NCBI GenBank assembly: GCA_003342895.1
Contig: PTFA01000317.1
Coordinates: forward strand, 917,655 to 981,654
Length of the DNA stretch: 64,000 bases
From: Casuarius casuarius
Taxonomy: Eukaryota; Chordata; Aves; Casuariiformes; Casuariidae
Direction: 5' to 3'
Under the pieces are notes generated by a model. The model was not told where the DNA came from, searched no databases, and was given only the letters and a program-made list of their open reading frames with translations. The first letter of the stretch is position 1; each line of letters starts with the position of its first letter. The translations under genes and the position numbers were made by a program. Shown piece by piece: positions 14,401-29,400 of this stretch.

Positions 14401-17400
14401 CTGAAACGCTGCAAGATTTTGTGCACTTTTAGATTTAGGCCACGGAGAAGCCGGAAACACGTAGTAAAAATTTAAAATAGGTTCTTCTGGCAAGAATGTG
14501 CACAGGTTTCTCTGCGAGGCTACTGTTTCCAAGACCAAATAGAAAAAACACTGTTGTATTTTCTTCCAAAATGGATTCATTTTCCCTAGAACGGTGCTTC
14601 TCACCTAAGCTCATTTTCAGCAGCAACCATTTTATCCTGCGCCTGCATCGATGCCTCGTTCTTCACTTACAGCTTACTGTAACAAGGAAGCGTCTTTCCA
14701 CGTGAACAAAACTACCTGCGAGGACCAAAGGACACACAAGCAAACCTGCATAAAAACCACCCCAGAACTAACGATTTCTATCCTTGCACGAAAGCATAGC
14801 AAGTCTTTCACCAGCTCTCCCTAGGGTTATATAATCCCTGTGCGTGTTCCTGCTTGCACAGAAATTAGGTATTAAATGCCTGCAAAATACGAGATAAAAA
14901 TCATCGCGTGAGATGACAGAGGGGCAAGAGCCCACAAACCGGAGCGTGCATCGATCCCTCCTGCTCTTTGGTGCGGGGAGCCGTGCAAACCCCTCCGCGC
15001 GGGGAGGCAGCGGGGCGGCACGGAGGAGCCGTGCAAGCCCCTCCAACACAGGGAGCCTCGGAAAAAGCCGGGTTACTATTGCCCCCGCGAGCTTAACTCG
15101 GTTCCCGGGCGCGTGTGCGCAGGATCGAGCCCTGGAGCACACCAGGGCGCCCTGGTTTTCCCTGGGATCCCCCCTCGCTGCTTCTCCTGGCTCCTACAGA
15201 AATCCAGCCCCGCACAGACCTGCAGGGCTAAGCGGCTCTTCCCAACGGAGACGCGAGACCGCTAACTTGTGGGAATCAAACCCGACCACAGTTCAGCTAC
15301 TTTGGAAAACATCTAAAGGGTCAGGAAGAACGAACAGACAGCCAGGCTGATGCTTGGCCGCTGTTGAGCCCTTCCGCCCCGTTCCCAAATGGGCAGAGCC
15401 AAGCGACGACGTCCTGGAGAGGTAAAACACGCCGGGGAGGCTCCGCTCGTCCCCGCGGGAATTACCTACGCGCTTGCTGCATGCACGGCACTCGAGCCTC
15501 AAAGGAGCGAGCCGGCCTTCTGCTGTCAAACAGGGGTTTTATTTCAGCTTTCTTCGATGGTTGCAACTTACTCTCACACGACGTGCCTGCACGTCAAAAT
15601 AAACCGTGAAAAATGCAAAAACACAACAAAATATCTTTTTAAAGTGGCAACCATGGGATTTAACAGCGGGGATACTGCCTGAAATCACCAAGCTACAGAA
15701 CGGAGAAGTACATCGTCTTACCCCGATTCTTGCGAATAGATGCGAGCCACATGTCAAGAGCCACCGACTTCTGAAAGCGCTCGCACACAGCCCGATCCGC
15801 AGGCAAACGCCCTGATTCAGCTCGTTCCAACGTTTTATGGCCTAACAAAGATTCTCGCTGCAACGTGTGGAGTCAGCGTTCCCGACCGAGCTGCCATTTG
15901 TCAAACGTAAAAATTTGAAGTGGATCACCGAAGCGTTTGCGTGAGCTGCCTTTTTAATCCTTAGTCTTTGGGTATTAAACAGTAACACAGAATACACCGA
16001 GTTTTTCATTTACAGGTTATTTTAGACTTTTAAGAAAGTATCGTCTCCCAGCTGCAAGCGATTTCATTCCTTATCCCAGATTACGCCACACTTTAAACGA
16101 ATCACCCCATCACAAAACTTTTCTTGAAATTCACCTTAAGTTTTTTACCCAATGACATATCCTTAATGTTGGGACTAGCTTTTAAGTGACCCCAGACACC
16201 ACCTTTCCCTCCTGCCTGTCATGTTATGACACCCAATCGATGCTCACGCTGAACCGAACAGGAACAAAACCCCAGTGAAGAGTTTTCGGCAGGAGAGGGG
16301 CATACAAACCCCAGCCGACCTCGGCGCCAGGCTCCTCTGAAAATTACGGCTTGAAAGGAGAAGGTGCCCTTCAAGCGCTTACCAAGAAGCGCGATGCCCC
16401 TTGCCTTCTCCCAGCACTGCCACCGCTCCTCAAGCTGTTCTGACGTCTCCTCCTTTTCCAGCGCGAGTTAATCCGGAGGGATTTTTGCTGTCTCCCGAGG
16501 AACGTTCCCCTCCTGCTGCTGTTGCACTACTCACGTTTAGGCGCTCGATTGTACCTGTGAGCTTAAGGATGGCACACGCCACCCGACACACCCCTTCTTC
16601 CCGACCAAGCGTGCTAAAGCTGCACTGCAGCACCGAGTCACCGTAACATTAAAAGTGCATATACTATCTATACCCAAACCCATCTCCCAACCCTCCACCT
16701 TAAGCTCTTTTTTAAACTACCCACCTCGTAACATACCTATCATTGAATTTTTTCTTCCTACATACATCCATTTTGCATGTTTTGCTCCGCGCTCCCCTTC
16801 CTAACATTTGCAGTAAAACACCGCGTTGCATTTTTGTGTCAGCAAGGCCTTCGCAACCCCTTTAATGCTAAGGCGAGAATCTGAGACACCGCTTCCCATC
16901 TGGCTAATCGTTAATGATGATAAATTAGAGCAGGCCTCCATCAATCTAGGAGGCATCCCAGCCGACATCCCCGCGTCACGCAATACTTTGCTACTTATCG
17001 CTATCCTTTGCTTTTGGTCTTCAGTCCACGTGCGATGCGTCTCGCAGTCGAGCCGACCAGGGACGCTACAGCACGACTGGGAAGGTGGGGGAGAGAACAA
17101 CCTAACTCTTTGCTGCAAATAACTGCATTTCCAGCACCCCACTCGTTCCGTAATATCTTAAAACAAAAAGCAGCAATATTAAGAGCACCAGCTGTAGGCA
17201 GCTGCAATAGCTACACCTGCAGACAAGCACCTAATTATCTGGAGCTCATTATTTCCAGGCTCAGTTTTGCATCTCTAAATTAAAAAGAAATGGAGACGGC
17301 TCACCAGCACGTAAATCATCCGCAGACCTCGCCTCACCCCGCCGCATCTCCCTCAGCCCGCGAGCCGTCAGAGGGAGTTATCAGGGGAGCTGTCAGCCAA

Positions 17401-20400
17401 TATACCAGATCAGTGCAAATGCGACAAAAATCCAATCAATTATTTTGCCCAGTAAAAACGCGTTTCTAAGGGCAACCTGATTTTGTTACTTAGTCTCTGT
17501 CTTTTCCACCTGCAGTTGAAGCGCCAGTGCAAAGCTCCTATCTTCAGCTTAGGCCTGGCCAGGGTGTTTCGGGGGGAAATTGCATGCACACCCTGCTAAT
17601 CCTGCCGGAATTTTTCTTGGAGTGGGTTTTGGGGGGGGATTTTGAGGACAGAGGAGTAGGGCTGGTTTGGGCTGCTCTCCGTAGGGGTGCAAATCACGAG
17701 CAGCAGCAGAACGGCCAAATATTGTTTTGCCATTGTGGGCTTTGTCCCGCGTGTGTGTTTTTAACCACAGCATCTCCAAGAAATGGGTTTTTCAAAGCTC
17801 AAACTGAGCAAGATTAAAGCCAGGTTTGGCCTGAGCTGCAAAATACGAGGGGGAAAAACTGCCACCCCCATTGTGCCTGTGCCAGCTGAGGCAGCAGGTA
17901 ATATAAGGTGAAGTGCCAGAACCATGGGCATCTGTATGCTCGGGCACAGAACACTTCTCACTACCTGACTTGCCTAAAAATAAGTCTGTATTTGCTTACT
18001 AGTCCACTCTTCCCCGCAGAATGTCAGGCACTTCAATTTTTTTTATTCATATTTTATTCTTACAATACCTGGACTCTTAGCAGCAACGGAAAAGTCAATA
18101 GATTTCATCAAGTCCCTTCAGCTGGAAATTCATGGTATTACCTCTCTAGAGAGGCAAAGGCATCCTGGGGAACATGCCCGCATATCCTCAAAATGCCATT
18201 TAATTTTAGGAGCGTTATTTATGATTGTACGTGTCTGTGTTAATTAAAACCCTCCATTATGCTGCGGAAAAAATTGTGCTTAGGAACTTGAAAGCGACCC
18301 ATTAGTCCCTCAAGGTCCCATTGCTCACAGTGATTTCTAATGGTCCTCCAGCCACAATCCCAAATTAAGGCACCTTTGAAGGAGACCAAGAGATGCCAGA
18401 TGAAGGCTGTGCTCCAAAATACACCAAACAAACGCGAAGCAGAGCTGTGTTATGCTGGCATTGCTCGTGCCCCGTCGGCCTGCAGCGTGGCACCAAAAAC
18501 GACACCCAACGGCACCAACCGGGGAAGCTGGGCTCATGCCATGCAACACTGGGCAGTTTCTCTTAATATTAAATGAAACTATTACTGATCTTATCTGCCA
18601 GGCGTGTGGACTGCGCTGCTCTAATCGCTTATTAAGCCTTCCGCTGCTTCCTGCCCAGCTGGGAGCGACGGGTTAGGTGGTGCGGCCCTTTGCGGCTGGA
18701 TATTAAAGGCAAACCTCGATTTTTGTTCCCTTGTCATCTGAAGAGGATATAAAGCAAGACACAATTTCCTTTTCTGAAAATATGCACAAACTGATAAATA
18801 CGTGTAGTCATAACAACGAGAATGGATCCGTAAGCATCCTAGGTTCGAACACGCACCTCCAGAGATGACTCGGGTGGCTGGATGCTCTCCCGAGCTGCTT
18901 CTAGCTAGCTCCTAACCCAAAGGGAGGACAGGCAAGACTCGGCTCTCAAGGCTCCCTGGGGTGAAGGAAGTCAGCGATAGGATCTACAAGGACTCAGGTG
19001 GCATCAAAGTAAAATTACTGTCATGGACGTGTAATCTAAACAGCACACGCCCGCAGGCAGAAGGACATGACGAGACAAGATGTAGCAGTAAGCTGTCATC
19101 TAGCAGCGGCGCTGCCAGAGGAGGTGGCCCTGTCCTCTCCTTGCCGTTTGCCCCGTGCCAGTACGAGCACATTCACAGCTGCTCACTGAACCAGACCAGG
19201 CATCTGATCTGGATTAAAATGAACCTTTTCTTCCACCCGGCCACACTAACATCAGTGCCAGCACAAAGGAGGGGGCAGCAGGCGGATCGGACCAAGCAGC
19301 AGGGAAGGGTGGGAGACTGCTTACTCCAGCGGAGAGATGCGAGTTGCACCATAACATGCTCCTGATGCTCCTGCTACAAGTTCCCCAAGCGCATCTGTGG
19401 CATACGACACACAAGGCAGGGATGTATTAAACTTTAAACGTAACATAGTGACCCTAAAAATTATTACAACTTTAAACCACCAGAAAAATGTGTTTCGTTC
19501 CCCGCCAGGTGTTTCACTCCCAAATGAGAATGCAAGCGGATCCTGTACAAGAAATAATTCTCTTATTAAAAAGAAAATAGTTGGAGCCTTCGGTAACTGA
19601 AATCACAGCATGACAGCCATCAAGAGTCTTACAAGTCACAAAAGCTTTGGGAGCTTCGAATGATGGAAGTTCAAAGGGGCTGGGAAAGGAGGAGCAGGGA
19701 CACAGGCTAAGGAAATGAGCTGAAATACTGCTATGTTACACCATACCCAATGCTCTAACTTTAGGTCACGAGAGAACTTTGAGACATCACTTGGTGGGAA
19801 ATGAAGATGCTCCAGGTATCTCAGATGCAGCTCGTGCCACACAGCTCTGGTGACGGGGCAGTGAACTAGAAGGCATCAGCTTTGTTTCCAGCTGTGCCGC
19901 TGAGCTGCAAGGTGATGTTTTCTTTGGGTAGAAGACACTGCCCACCACCTCCATGTCCATCCCACTCCGGTCCTCTGGAAGCAGCATGACCCATTTTGGT
20001 ATCATCTGCTCACTCACCTTAGAGCACCAGAAGTGAAAAGACCTCGGTAACATCAAGGTAATGGTGGAAGCTTTAAATATTTTTCCTTCTCAGTTATAGA
20101 AAGGCCATCTTTCTCCCATTTACACTCACCACCTGAGAAGGCTGCCCGTGCTAATTGGCAGACTTGAACAAAACACCAATTAACAATCTGGAAGCTATGA
20201 ATACCAACACAAAAACGTTAAAAAGAAAGTAATCAAAACTGGGTAAGTAATAGGCTTTTTGGTGACCAGAGGCTGTGATTTTTCTCCCAAAATTATCCTT
20301 GTAGTTTGGCAGCATCTACCAAATCACCTTCTGTGCTCCCAGAGGATCCAAACATCTGCACATTCTGGCAGGAAGAGAGCAGGTTTCCTACCCCAGCGCT

Positions 20401-23400
20401 GGAAACGCAGCAGCTTATGGATTAGCTACTCTGGACACAAATATATCCCAAGAAGTTGATTCCAGCAGGAGTTGAACCTTTACGATTTCTGATCAAGAGG
20501 CTCTTGCAGACATTCTCGCACGCCAAAGTAATCAGCATTTTACTGCTCGCAAGTCCCAACAGCTCAGCTGCTGCTTTTAATTAGAAGATTTTATGCAGCT
20601 ATTCCGCCCCTGCTAGTCTCCAAAACGAGGCACTGTTCTGAATTTCCCCGTCACCCAAATACTGATTTTGTGGTCCTGACACAAATAAAACCACCTGTAA
20701 CGTCAGCCTGCAGGCTGCCCACCAGCAACCTCGAGAAACGCTCTGGAACAGGATTGCAGATGGAAAAACACACCCCAGCTCACCTTGCTTAGCGCTGCCC
20801 TTCCCGTCGAAAGCTCTGCATTTGGCCTGTTAAAAATATCCGCTTCTGCTCACGATATGCAAGCTCAGAGCATCAGCCAAATTTATCGTGCGGGTAAGTT
20901 AGTGGCTCTCACCATTTTACACGGCTCTTACAAACGCACATCTTGTGTTACCACCACGCTTGCAAAGCGACGGGCTCAGAGTCTGGCGCCAGGCAGAAGC
21001 GGCCGGGGAGAAGTCCAAGTCCTACGGCCAAACGCAGCAATTCCTTCATTAGTAAATGTTTGGGTGGGCAGGCAGGGGAAAAGAAAGGGATATTTCAAAG
21101 GTTCTTGAGCTTAGAGTTTAAAAGGTGATTTATTCCCCTCTTTCCCAGCTCCACTTGAGTGGCGCTTAGAAACCTTCTGCCAGCACTTTTAATTAAAGGG
21201 CCGAACGGAAATCATTCCAGGTTGCAGAGCAGAGCTCGCCTCCCTGGGAAGAAGGGAGCACAAAGGCATCGTCCCCGTCCCCGTCCCCGGAGGGTACGGT
21301 GCTTCCCGGCTTGTAAGGGTCGAGTTTCACACGACGCAGCCCAGCTGCTGGCCACTGCTGCGAGCCGCCCCGCGCCAGCCACGTTTCTGCCACCTCCCTG
21401 CCGTAAGGATTAACCACCGTATGTCTGCGGGGACCCAGCTCAGCCCGGTGATTCAACGGCAAACTATTCTTTTTTTGGCTGGGTTAAGTTTTCCGTCAAT
21501 TCCATGAGCCGATTCCCATCGCCAAATCCCAGCACGACCACGACGGCCCGTGCAAAGGAGCCAGCGCGGACGTGCAGCCCAGCGAGGGCGGAAAGCAGAT
21601 CCGGCCCTTTCGGCTGNGGCTCGCAGGTAAATCTGTTTAATCCTAACATGAAACTGCAGCCTCGCCGGCTGGGCGGATAAACAAACCCGGGGCAGCAAGG
21701 CCCAGAAGGGGAGAGGTGCAGATTTCTTCATCTCCGCACGATTTGAAGCGGAGCACAGCATCACGNCTACCCCAAAGCCAAACATCGAGAGAGGGGGAAG
21801 CATCGCATCCAGAGCGCCTGCCTTCGCCCACCACATCCGAAAGCCCGCGTTCGGGGACACAAGTTTGCCCCTTTCTCAGCTGAAGGGCAACACTCGCTCC
21901 TGCTTGGTGGCTCTTCCTCTTTCGCACGCAAGGAGGAGGAACCAGCACGGCGGGAAGCTCAGCAGCACGCGTACCGCAGGCTCCGACGCTTCCTCCTCCC
22001 TTCCTCTCCCTCCACCAGCCCCTTGCAGCCTATGTCAGGGCCAGGCCCAACGCCCCAAAGGGCCAAAATGATTTCTGCAACCTAAGAGGAGAAGCGAGAA
22101 AGCAGCGGGCACNTTTGCCGCACACCGAGGAGCTCCGCGATCCGCCCGGATTACGCGTGTCCTTCACACAAGATAGCAGGGAGGTAAATCTGCAGGAGAA
22201 AGCGGGGCAGGACGCAGCCGATTCCTGGGGACACGGAGGCAGAGAAGTCCGTTCAGGAGAGAGAAATACAAACAACAAAACTTGGACGAAAAAAAAAGTT
22301 TATGGAACCTGAAGTACAACAGTTTATATGTAAAAAATGATCAAGAGGTGCAAAAGCCCTGCGAGGTTTAGCTCCGCAGTACCGTCAAAGCGGGGCAGCG
22401 CAAAGGGGCAGGAACACGTGCCGGCGTCCACGGGGAGCTGGGGGGCAATGGGAGCCAGCAGCCCCCGGCACGGGCGCACTGAACTTGTCACCCACTTCCA
22501 AAACAACAAAAAAACAGCAAAAAAAAGGAAACAAGTGGGGGAAAAAATGACATTTGATTTGAGAGCAGATTTCCCACGGATTCCCTTAAACGCAGCGGTA
22601 GGTGGGGTTTATTTGGTACTATCTGATTTGAAGTCTCATAGCTCCTTGCTTAATAACTCATTGAGTGCCGTTAGCTCATTAACGATTCAACCGTTGAGGA
22701 GATGTGTTACCTACGGGCGCGAACACGCCAAATCTCGCCTCTCCCCGCTGGAAGCCAGCCCCGGCGCGGCTCGGGCACCCTCCCGCCTCGAGCAGCGCCC
22801 CAGGCTCAACACGATGCCCTGCAGCATCCGGTCTCGGCCGAGNCTCCGCCACCGCGCCGGTGCCTGCGGCAAACGCTCCCAGGGTCGTTCAAGGCGAGCT
22901 GCTACCGCGAGCAGGCCAATGCTGAACGTGTTGGGGTCAGCCGGCTCCTTCAATTCCTGGGAATTTTATCATGATGGACTTGGAGACAGAAGGCTGAAGT
23001 CCTCCTCGACCAGGAGACAGGCGTCATTTAGCCTCCCTCCGCGTGGCACTTCTGCTNGGAAGCTGCCGCGCACGGCATCACCACCACCTACCTGCAGCTC
23101 TTAACAAGCTTATCGCTGACCTAGGCACAGCTAACAGCGAAGCGCCTGTATAATCAAACGAGGGGGTGACCAAGGGACAAGGCTTCTTTGAATAATCCCT
23201 GATGTCAGAGATAAGGGCCTGCTACCCAGACAGCTTCCGCTCTTCCGTATTGTACCGATGATTTCATGCAGGCGTCCTTGAAGGAGAAGCAATGCTGGTA
23301 CCGGAAGATGTCTCCTTAGGTCCCCGTCCGCTGCTCGAAAACTCCTTGCTGAGAAAGCCTCAGCCTGTGCTACTTTGGTGCGTGAAGTTATCTGGCACAG

Positions 23401-26400
23401 CTTGAGAAAGAATAATTTAGCAGCAGCTTGTGAAATTGGCTGCACTCTGTTCTAAATTTATGCAAGATACGGTGTATTATCTCGGATCCCGGGCCCATGT
23501 CTTCATTAGCTGGAAAGGTCCCTCGAGGCGGGAACCAGTTCTCCGCAACGAGCAGGCCTGNGATGCNGCGGTTCAGCAGCCCTCGGGCATCNCCCGGCTC
23601 CCGGGCCGGAGCGGCCTCCTCGCAAAGCTCCCGGGCAGAGCGCTGCAGGCCCCGGGGAGAAACCCCCAGTTTGGGGCAGGCAAGCAGGGGAAGGGCTTTC
23701 AGGCNTTGGTCATCCTCGTAACCACTAAGCCAACCTGTTGCTGGAGAGGTCGCCATGCATGGACATCTGAGATGCTGCTATGAACCTCCAGATTTATGGT
23801 GAAATGTTACAGCCTTTTTTCCTTCAGGAACACTTAAAGCATCCCCACGTTACACAGCAGAGAGATTGAGAGAGATGTAGAGTTTTAAGGCAATTTTCAT
23901 GGATGCCTGAAGCTCTGTATTTGGCTTTCAAATAGTTATCGCATCCCTATCCACATAAACAGCACTTATTCCATAATCTTCCATAATNCTTTAAGATGGA
24001 AAGTGTCCCACCCTTCCCATTCCTCCCCAGTCATTTCACCCTCCATCCTTTCCTATCTTCACAGCAACTAAAAAGTTTGCAATACACTACGATTTTTCTC
24101 ACCAAATAACATTGTTTGATGGCACAAGAACTGAAGACTGTAATAACCATTTATGTTAAAATCATTTGGTTGCATAAGCCAAGCATTTCTGAGGCCAGCT
24201 CTTACCTGCGCAGCACAAATTGAGTCCTTATTTATCAAGTGAGGAAGAGCAATGCTGAATCAGAAAGCACCATAAAGAAAATGCATTTCAAGTACAGTTA
24301 CCCTACCTGCTACCGGCAAATTAGCTTTTAATTTCCCCAGATACTGCTGAAATATATTCCTTAGATATTGTAATAGAAACAGCAAGAGCTAGCCAGGAGC
24401 ACAAGTGAAGTTTTCAAAGTCCTATCGAGACATTTGCAACACCCAGTAAAGAGGGACGTGTTCGTGAGTTTTCCTCCAAGAATAAAAATCAATACTCAAG
24501 TCTCCTTTAAAACAAAACGAAACGTTTTACTAATTGCATGCCCGGTTTAACGCGCAGTCTCACGGTACCCGTTTCCTAACGCGAGCTGTGGTTTTCTGCA
24601 AGCAGCGCAGAGGACGGGCAGAGCCNGACCTGCCCTCCATCCCAACCCAAACCGACCGCCCGATCTGCGGCGCCGGGTGACCAGAGTGCAAAANCGAGTT
24701 ACCTCCAAACCGCATCAGCCTATTTAGCCTAAAGCACTTTGGTTAAGATTGTGATCCAAAAAGTAACTTTGAACAACTGTAGACTGACCAGAGCTTTGCA
24801 AAAACTAAAATTTCTACCGAGATAATTGACTTTTCCATAAGAAAATAAAAAAGAGAGAGAAGGCTTTTGACAAAATGTGCAGCGCAGCTAGCGAACCCCT
24901 GCACAGACCATTTCAGCTCATCAAAATGTACCTACGTCCAAGCTGACCTAAGCTGTTCACAACTTTTCACAAGCAATCCCTAAATGGATTACTTGAAAAT
25001 ATAAATCCCATAGAGTAAGAATAATTTGTGGGAAAGACACACGCACCTTTTAAAGATTTACTTAATTACAGCCACTCCTGAGTGCATCCAAAGCACCCAT
25101 ATTACCTGTTGACCTGTTGATTTGCTGCAAGGTTTCCTAGGCACCCAGCACTGGGTCACTTTGTTGCATACGCGGCTTCTCCAATTGCTCAGTTAAAGTG
25201 AAATATTACACACGATGTCTTTTCTCATTTGAAATACAATCAGAAGCACATTCATCTTGTCATGTGTTCCTCCAAATTTTGAGAGCATTTTGCCAAGAGA
25301 AAGTATTTTGCAAGGTCAGCTGTTTCATCGGTAATCTCTATTTTTATCTAACACAGGCTTTCTTCCATTTCATGCCACGTCTTAATCTTCCTCGCCATAT
25401 ACTGATCACAACCAACAGCTCGTGATGGGGAAAACCGACTGGAAATCCCCAACGGGATCCCTGGGCCTTAAATTCCCATTCACTTAATCAAACTTGCTGN
25501 AGCCTGAAGCACTTGGCTTTGTCTACATTTCTTTAAAATGTTTCTTAAAAAAAAAAAAAAAGGGGGGGGGGACACTTACATTTGAGCTGACTTATAGCAA
25601 ACTTGCTCAGAGATACTTCTTAATATATCACGATCAACTGATACGAGGCCCTTTAATCAACTGTAACAGAAAGCATTCGCAGAGAAGTCTGCACCAACTG
25701 AACTGCATTACATACAAAAAAAAAAGACAAGAAACCAAAAACCTTTTGCTAGCACAAGTGAAGATTTGTGCAGAGATAAAGAACAGAAAAGGCTGTTTTC
25801 CAAGCAAAGTGGTTACTCACCTAGTTGGGTTAAATATAATATTTAGAGATTTACGGGCGCTGCCTCCCCCTGCGTACTATCTCGCAGTGCCAGACCCCGA
25901 GAGCAGTAGGGAAAACCCCATCACTTCATTACTTTAAGGAGTATCTTTGTCCCCAGTCAGGTTAGTCAGCGCAGCGGCACCCAAGCTAGAAGACAACAGG
26001 TATAAAAACAGGCCGGTATCTACAAACGCAAATCCCCACAGCTGCCGCTTCGCGTTAACCGCAGAGATCCTACCGACAGGAGGGAGCTTCCTTCCACTGT
26101 TTCACTGGAGAATAAAGTCCTTGTTAGGGCAGAGAGAACAGCCCTGGAGAAGGCGGGAAAAAAAAGCCCTTTAGGACTGATTTTTCCCATTGAGGAGACT
26201 GGTGCATTGTGCAACTCAACCCAGAGCTGCTTCTTTACCTCCGCTGGGAGCCCCTTCGCGAAGTGATGCGGGACGGAGCGCGGGAACAAAAGGATGCTGC
26301 GCCGGGAAGAAGGCAGCGCGGGACCNGAAGGACAAGGCGCTCCGAGAAACGTCTCTGGGAAACGCAGGCGACGGTCACCTCTCCTCACGCCACCCGAGCA

Positions 26401-29400
26401 AAACCCCTTCCCTCCCCAAATGCAGCCCCCAGGGCTCCCTCGTCTCACGTGTCTGGACCTGAAAACCGCGTGAACGGAGGTAGGAACCCGGCGACAGTCT
26501 TGAACGGAGAAAATCAGAGCAGACTTCGGGACCCTCGAGCNGACCACGGGAACTGGAGATGTGCTGGGATACAGAAATACACACAGCGAGGCCGTTTGCT
26601 CCAAGTCGGGCACAGAAACAGGGCCGTAAGCCAAGAGGAAAAAGAAACGTGAAGACTACAGAACAAAGTTGATGGAAAAAAGTTAGCACGTCACCAGGCA
26701 GCTTTTATTAAATACTGCTGTGAGGAATTATTTTTATCACCGATACACGCTGGATTCTGCATAGGTTGCTCTCATTTCACGTTATATTTACCTGATCTGC
26801 TGCGTTTCAGCAAGGTTTTGAAATGCACCTCGAACCATCAGCTTCTACACGTTGCAACCACTACTGGGAAGGGGAGAACTTTTATATCCCCTACGGTTGA
26901 AAATAATCATTGCATTTTTNCCTTCGGCTCTTTTAAGAGCACAGAAACTGGTTTGTACCGTCAGAACAAAAGGCGCGTTATTCGGCCGCTGCGCCGGTCG
27001 GTCTCCGACCCCGGAGGCTTTGCTCCAGAGCTCGACTGAACCCCGCTGCTCCGCGCGCCCCGCTCCGGTCTCCCGGCGGGGCGAGGGCATCCCGGCNCGA
27101 ATCCCCGTCTCCTGCCTGCAGGAACGCTGCCGGCTTTTGAGGCCCGATGGACCTGGCGAGAGGCGGCTGTCCGAGCTCCTGCCTCCCCCTCGCGTGCTCC
27201 CACATCGCTGAATTAGCCGGCTCCCGAGGCAGCTAATTCCTGGCAGGAGAGCCAGGTTCGCTCAGGCCAAGTGGATTCACGTCCTCGTCCCTTGGCCTCG
27301 CGCGAGGGCTGCCGTCGCGGGGCTACGGGCCAGGCCACCCCGCAGCAGATCCTCCGCTCAAGCGGCGGACACAAAGACGGTAACGAAACAGCGGCATCGT
27401 TTTTAGCACGGTATTTGTGAAAGCAGAGAGGAATTTGGGGTCCTGATCCCCACAAGAGCTTTTCTAATCCAACGGCTACTCCGCATAAGGAATAAATAAG
27501 GCTGGCGAGAACCTGTCGAAGCCTCCCGAGCCCGGAGCCGCTCGGCTGAGCCACTGGGTCTCTCTGTCAAACACCTAAGTTTTGCCCAGCCCGTGCTGGT
27601 TTTTTGCATACAACAACCCGGTGACCAGACTATTCCCCTACAAAGTCAATCTTTATATACCTATCTCTAAGGTTCGCGTTTTCTGAGAAGGAAAACATTA
27701 ACAGCCCTCAGGAGAGCGGACGTCTGCGACAGAAGAGCTCGCATGCAACGCGCTGCTACGAAAATACATTAGAGGATGTGCAAAAGCGAGCGAGTTCATA
27801 TTTATTTCCTGGCTGAAGAACTGGAGCTGAAAACACAGGGATGGGAGGGAAAATTACAGAAGAAGATCAAAACAAAAAGGAAAAAAAAGGGAGAGTTGAT
27901 CAAGTTATTTCCGCCGTCGGAAAAGGCCCGAGGCCAGCCCAGCGCCTCTGAGCACCGGACCCCTCTCAAGGCAAAGGCGGCAGCTCGTTTTGTCACCTCC
28001 TGACTCATCTCCTGCGTTCTGCACTCGAGCCATGCCGGGGAAATAGAAAAGCTTTCTCCAATATCCGTCCAAAGAGGAACGCGACTACTGACCAAGCTTC
28101 AGCAGCTGCAGGCTTTTTTTTTTTTTTCTTTTTTTGCCGCCCAAGTCAAACCCGCGCATTTAATACGCTGCATTTTGCTGCTCAGGCAGTGCTCCCACCG
28201 GTGCCCTGCCAGCTCGGCCACGCCAGCATTCACACGCATGCAACCTGGGGTTTTTGGTTTGTTTTGGTTTCAAAAGCTTGGTGTCGGAAGGGCTAAAGGG
28301 ACTAAAGCGAGGGAGGTCCCTCTCCAGCTAAGCGAGCCGTCCCCGCGCGCCGGCGTTTCCCAGCCGGAAGCGCGGCCGCGTCTGCCGAGCACAACGCGCC
28401 TGTGCGAGCGGCCGCAAATATGCAGCGCTCCGACATCAAAGGCAGGAAAAGAGGAGCAGCAAAAAGGGCGCTCGAGGTCGGCGGGACGCGAGGGCTTTTA
28501 AGCCCAGGATTTTCATTGCGGCGGCCTTCCAGAATCCTTTAACGCCAATAACAGAATTAAAGACAACATCTACCAGAGCTCGAGGAGCGCTGGCGTGGCG
28601 GCCGAGTTGCAAAGTTTTTCCCGGCTAACGAAAGGGTCTAAAGCAACCAGCTTCTAGTAATTAATGAAAATATTAGATTTGTAGGTCACGCGGCTCAGGA
28701 AGCTTTCCAAAGGCGAAGCTAAATTGGAGATGATGCAGAACTTCCTTCCTGAGCGCAAAGATATTCCCCAGCTCCTGCAGCGCTTTCTCTTGGTCAGTCT
28801 CAAAACAGTTAAAAAAACGGGAAAGGCAACAGTAAAAAAAGCATCACTGAGGAATACGTGCTCAAAACGACCGAGCACATTGCAATCGGGTAGCGCTGGG
28901 CTTCAAGATGGGTGGCAAAGCAATGCCAACCCATAACGTCTTACCTCACGGGGCTTGCGGGCTGTCTGAAGCTGGTTTAATTTATCCAGAGGCTATGGAT
29001 TTTAAAGCCTTCAATCCCTTTAAAAACAACAAAAAAAAGCGTGTACANACACTTGCTTATACGGAAATTTGGGCGATTCTTCTCTCCCAACTCGCAAGGC
29101 CCAAGGGAGACGGGTGCTGGGGAGTGANGAAGAGCCAGGCCCACGGTCGCCTTTCCAGCTCCTCCCAAACTGTGCGCTCAGCACCCATACATAAAAAGTT
29201 TAAGTTATCCTCCATTAGGAAAAAAAAAAATAAGTCTTGTTCTGGTGACAAATACTTCTTCTGCCACTTGCTCAGANCTCTCCCCGGCCCCGGACGGCAT
29301 TTGTCTTCTTGCCCGTCACACGTTCACGCCGGGACGCTACCCGATGCTGTCCTGCACGGCACAGAAACACGGCCTCGCTTCTCTCGCAGCTGCACAATTT

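Noticed and set aside
18841..18852. GGTTCGAAC, resembling the B box of a tRNA gene (also a GGTTCAAATC near 418)
   Set aside because: No A box at the right distance and no acceptor-stem pairing in either case.
22337..23104. A 255-codon plus-strand open frame
   Set aside because: It lies in CpG-rich intron, has ambiguous codons and no resemblance to known proteins; overlapping frames on both strands are equally open.
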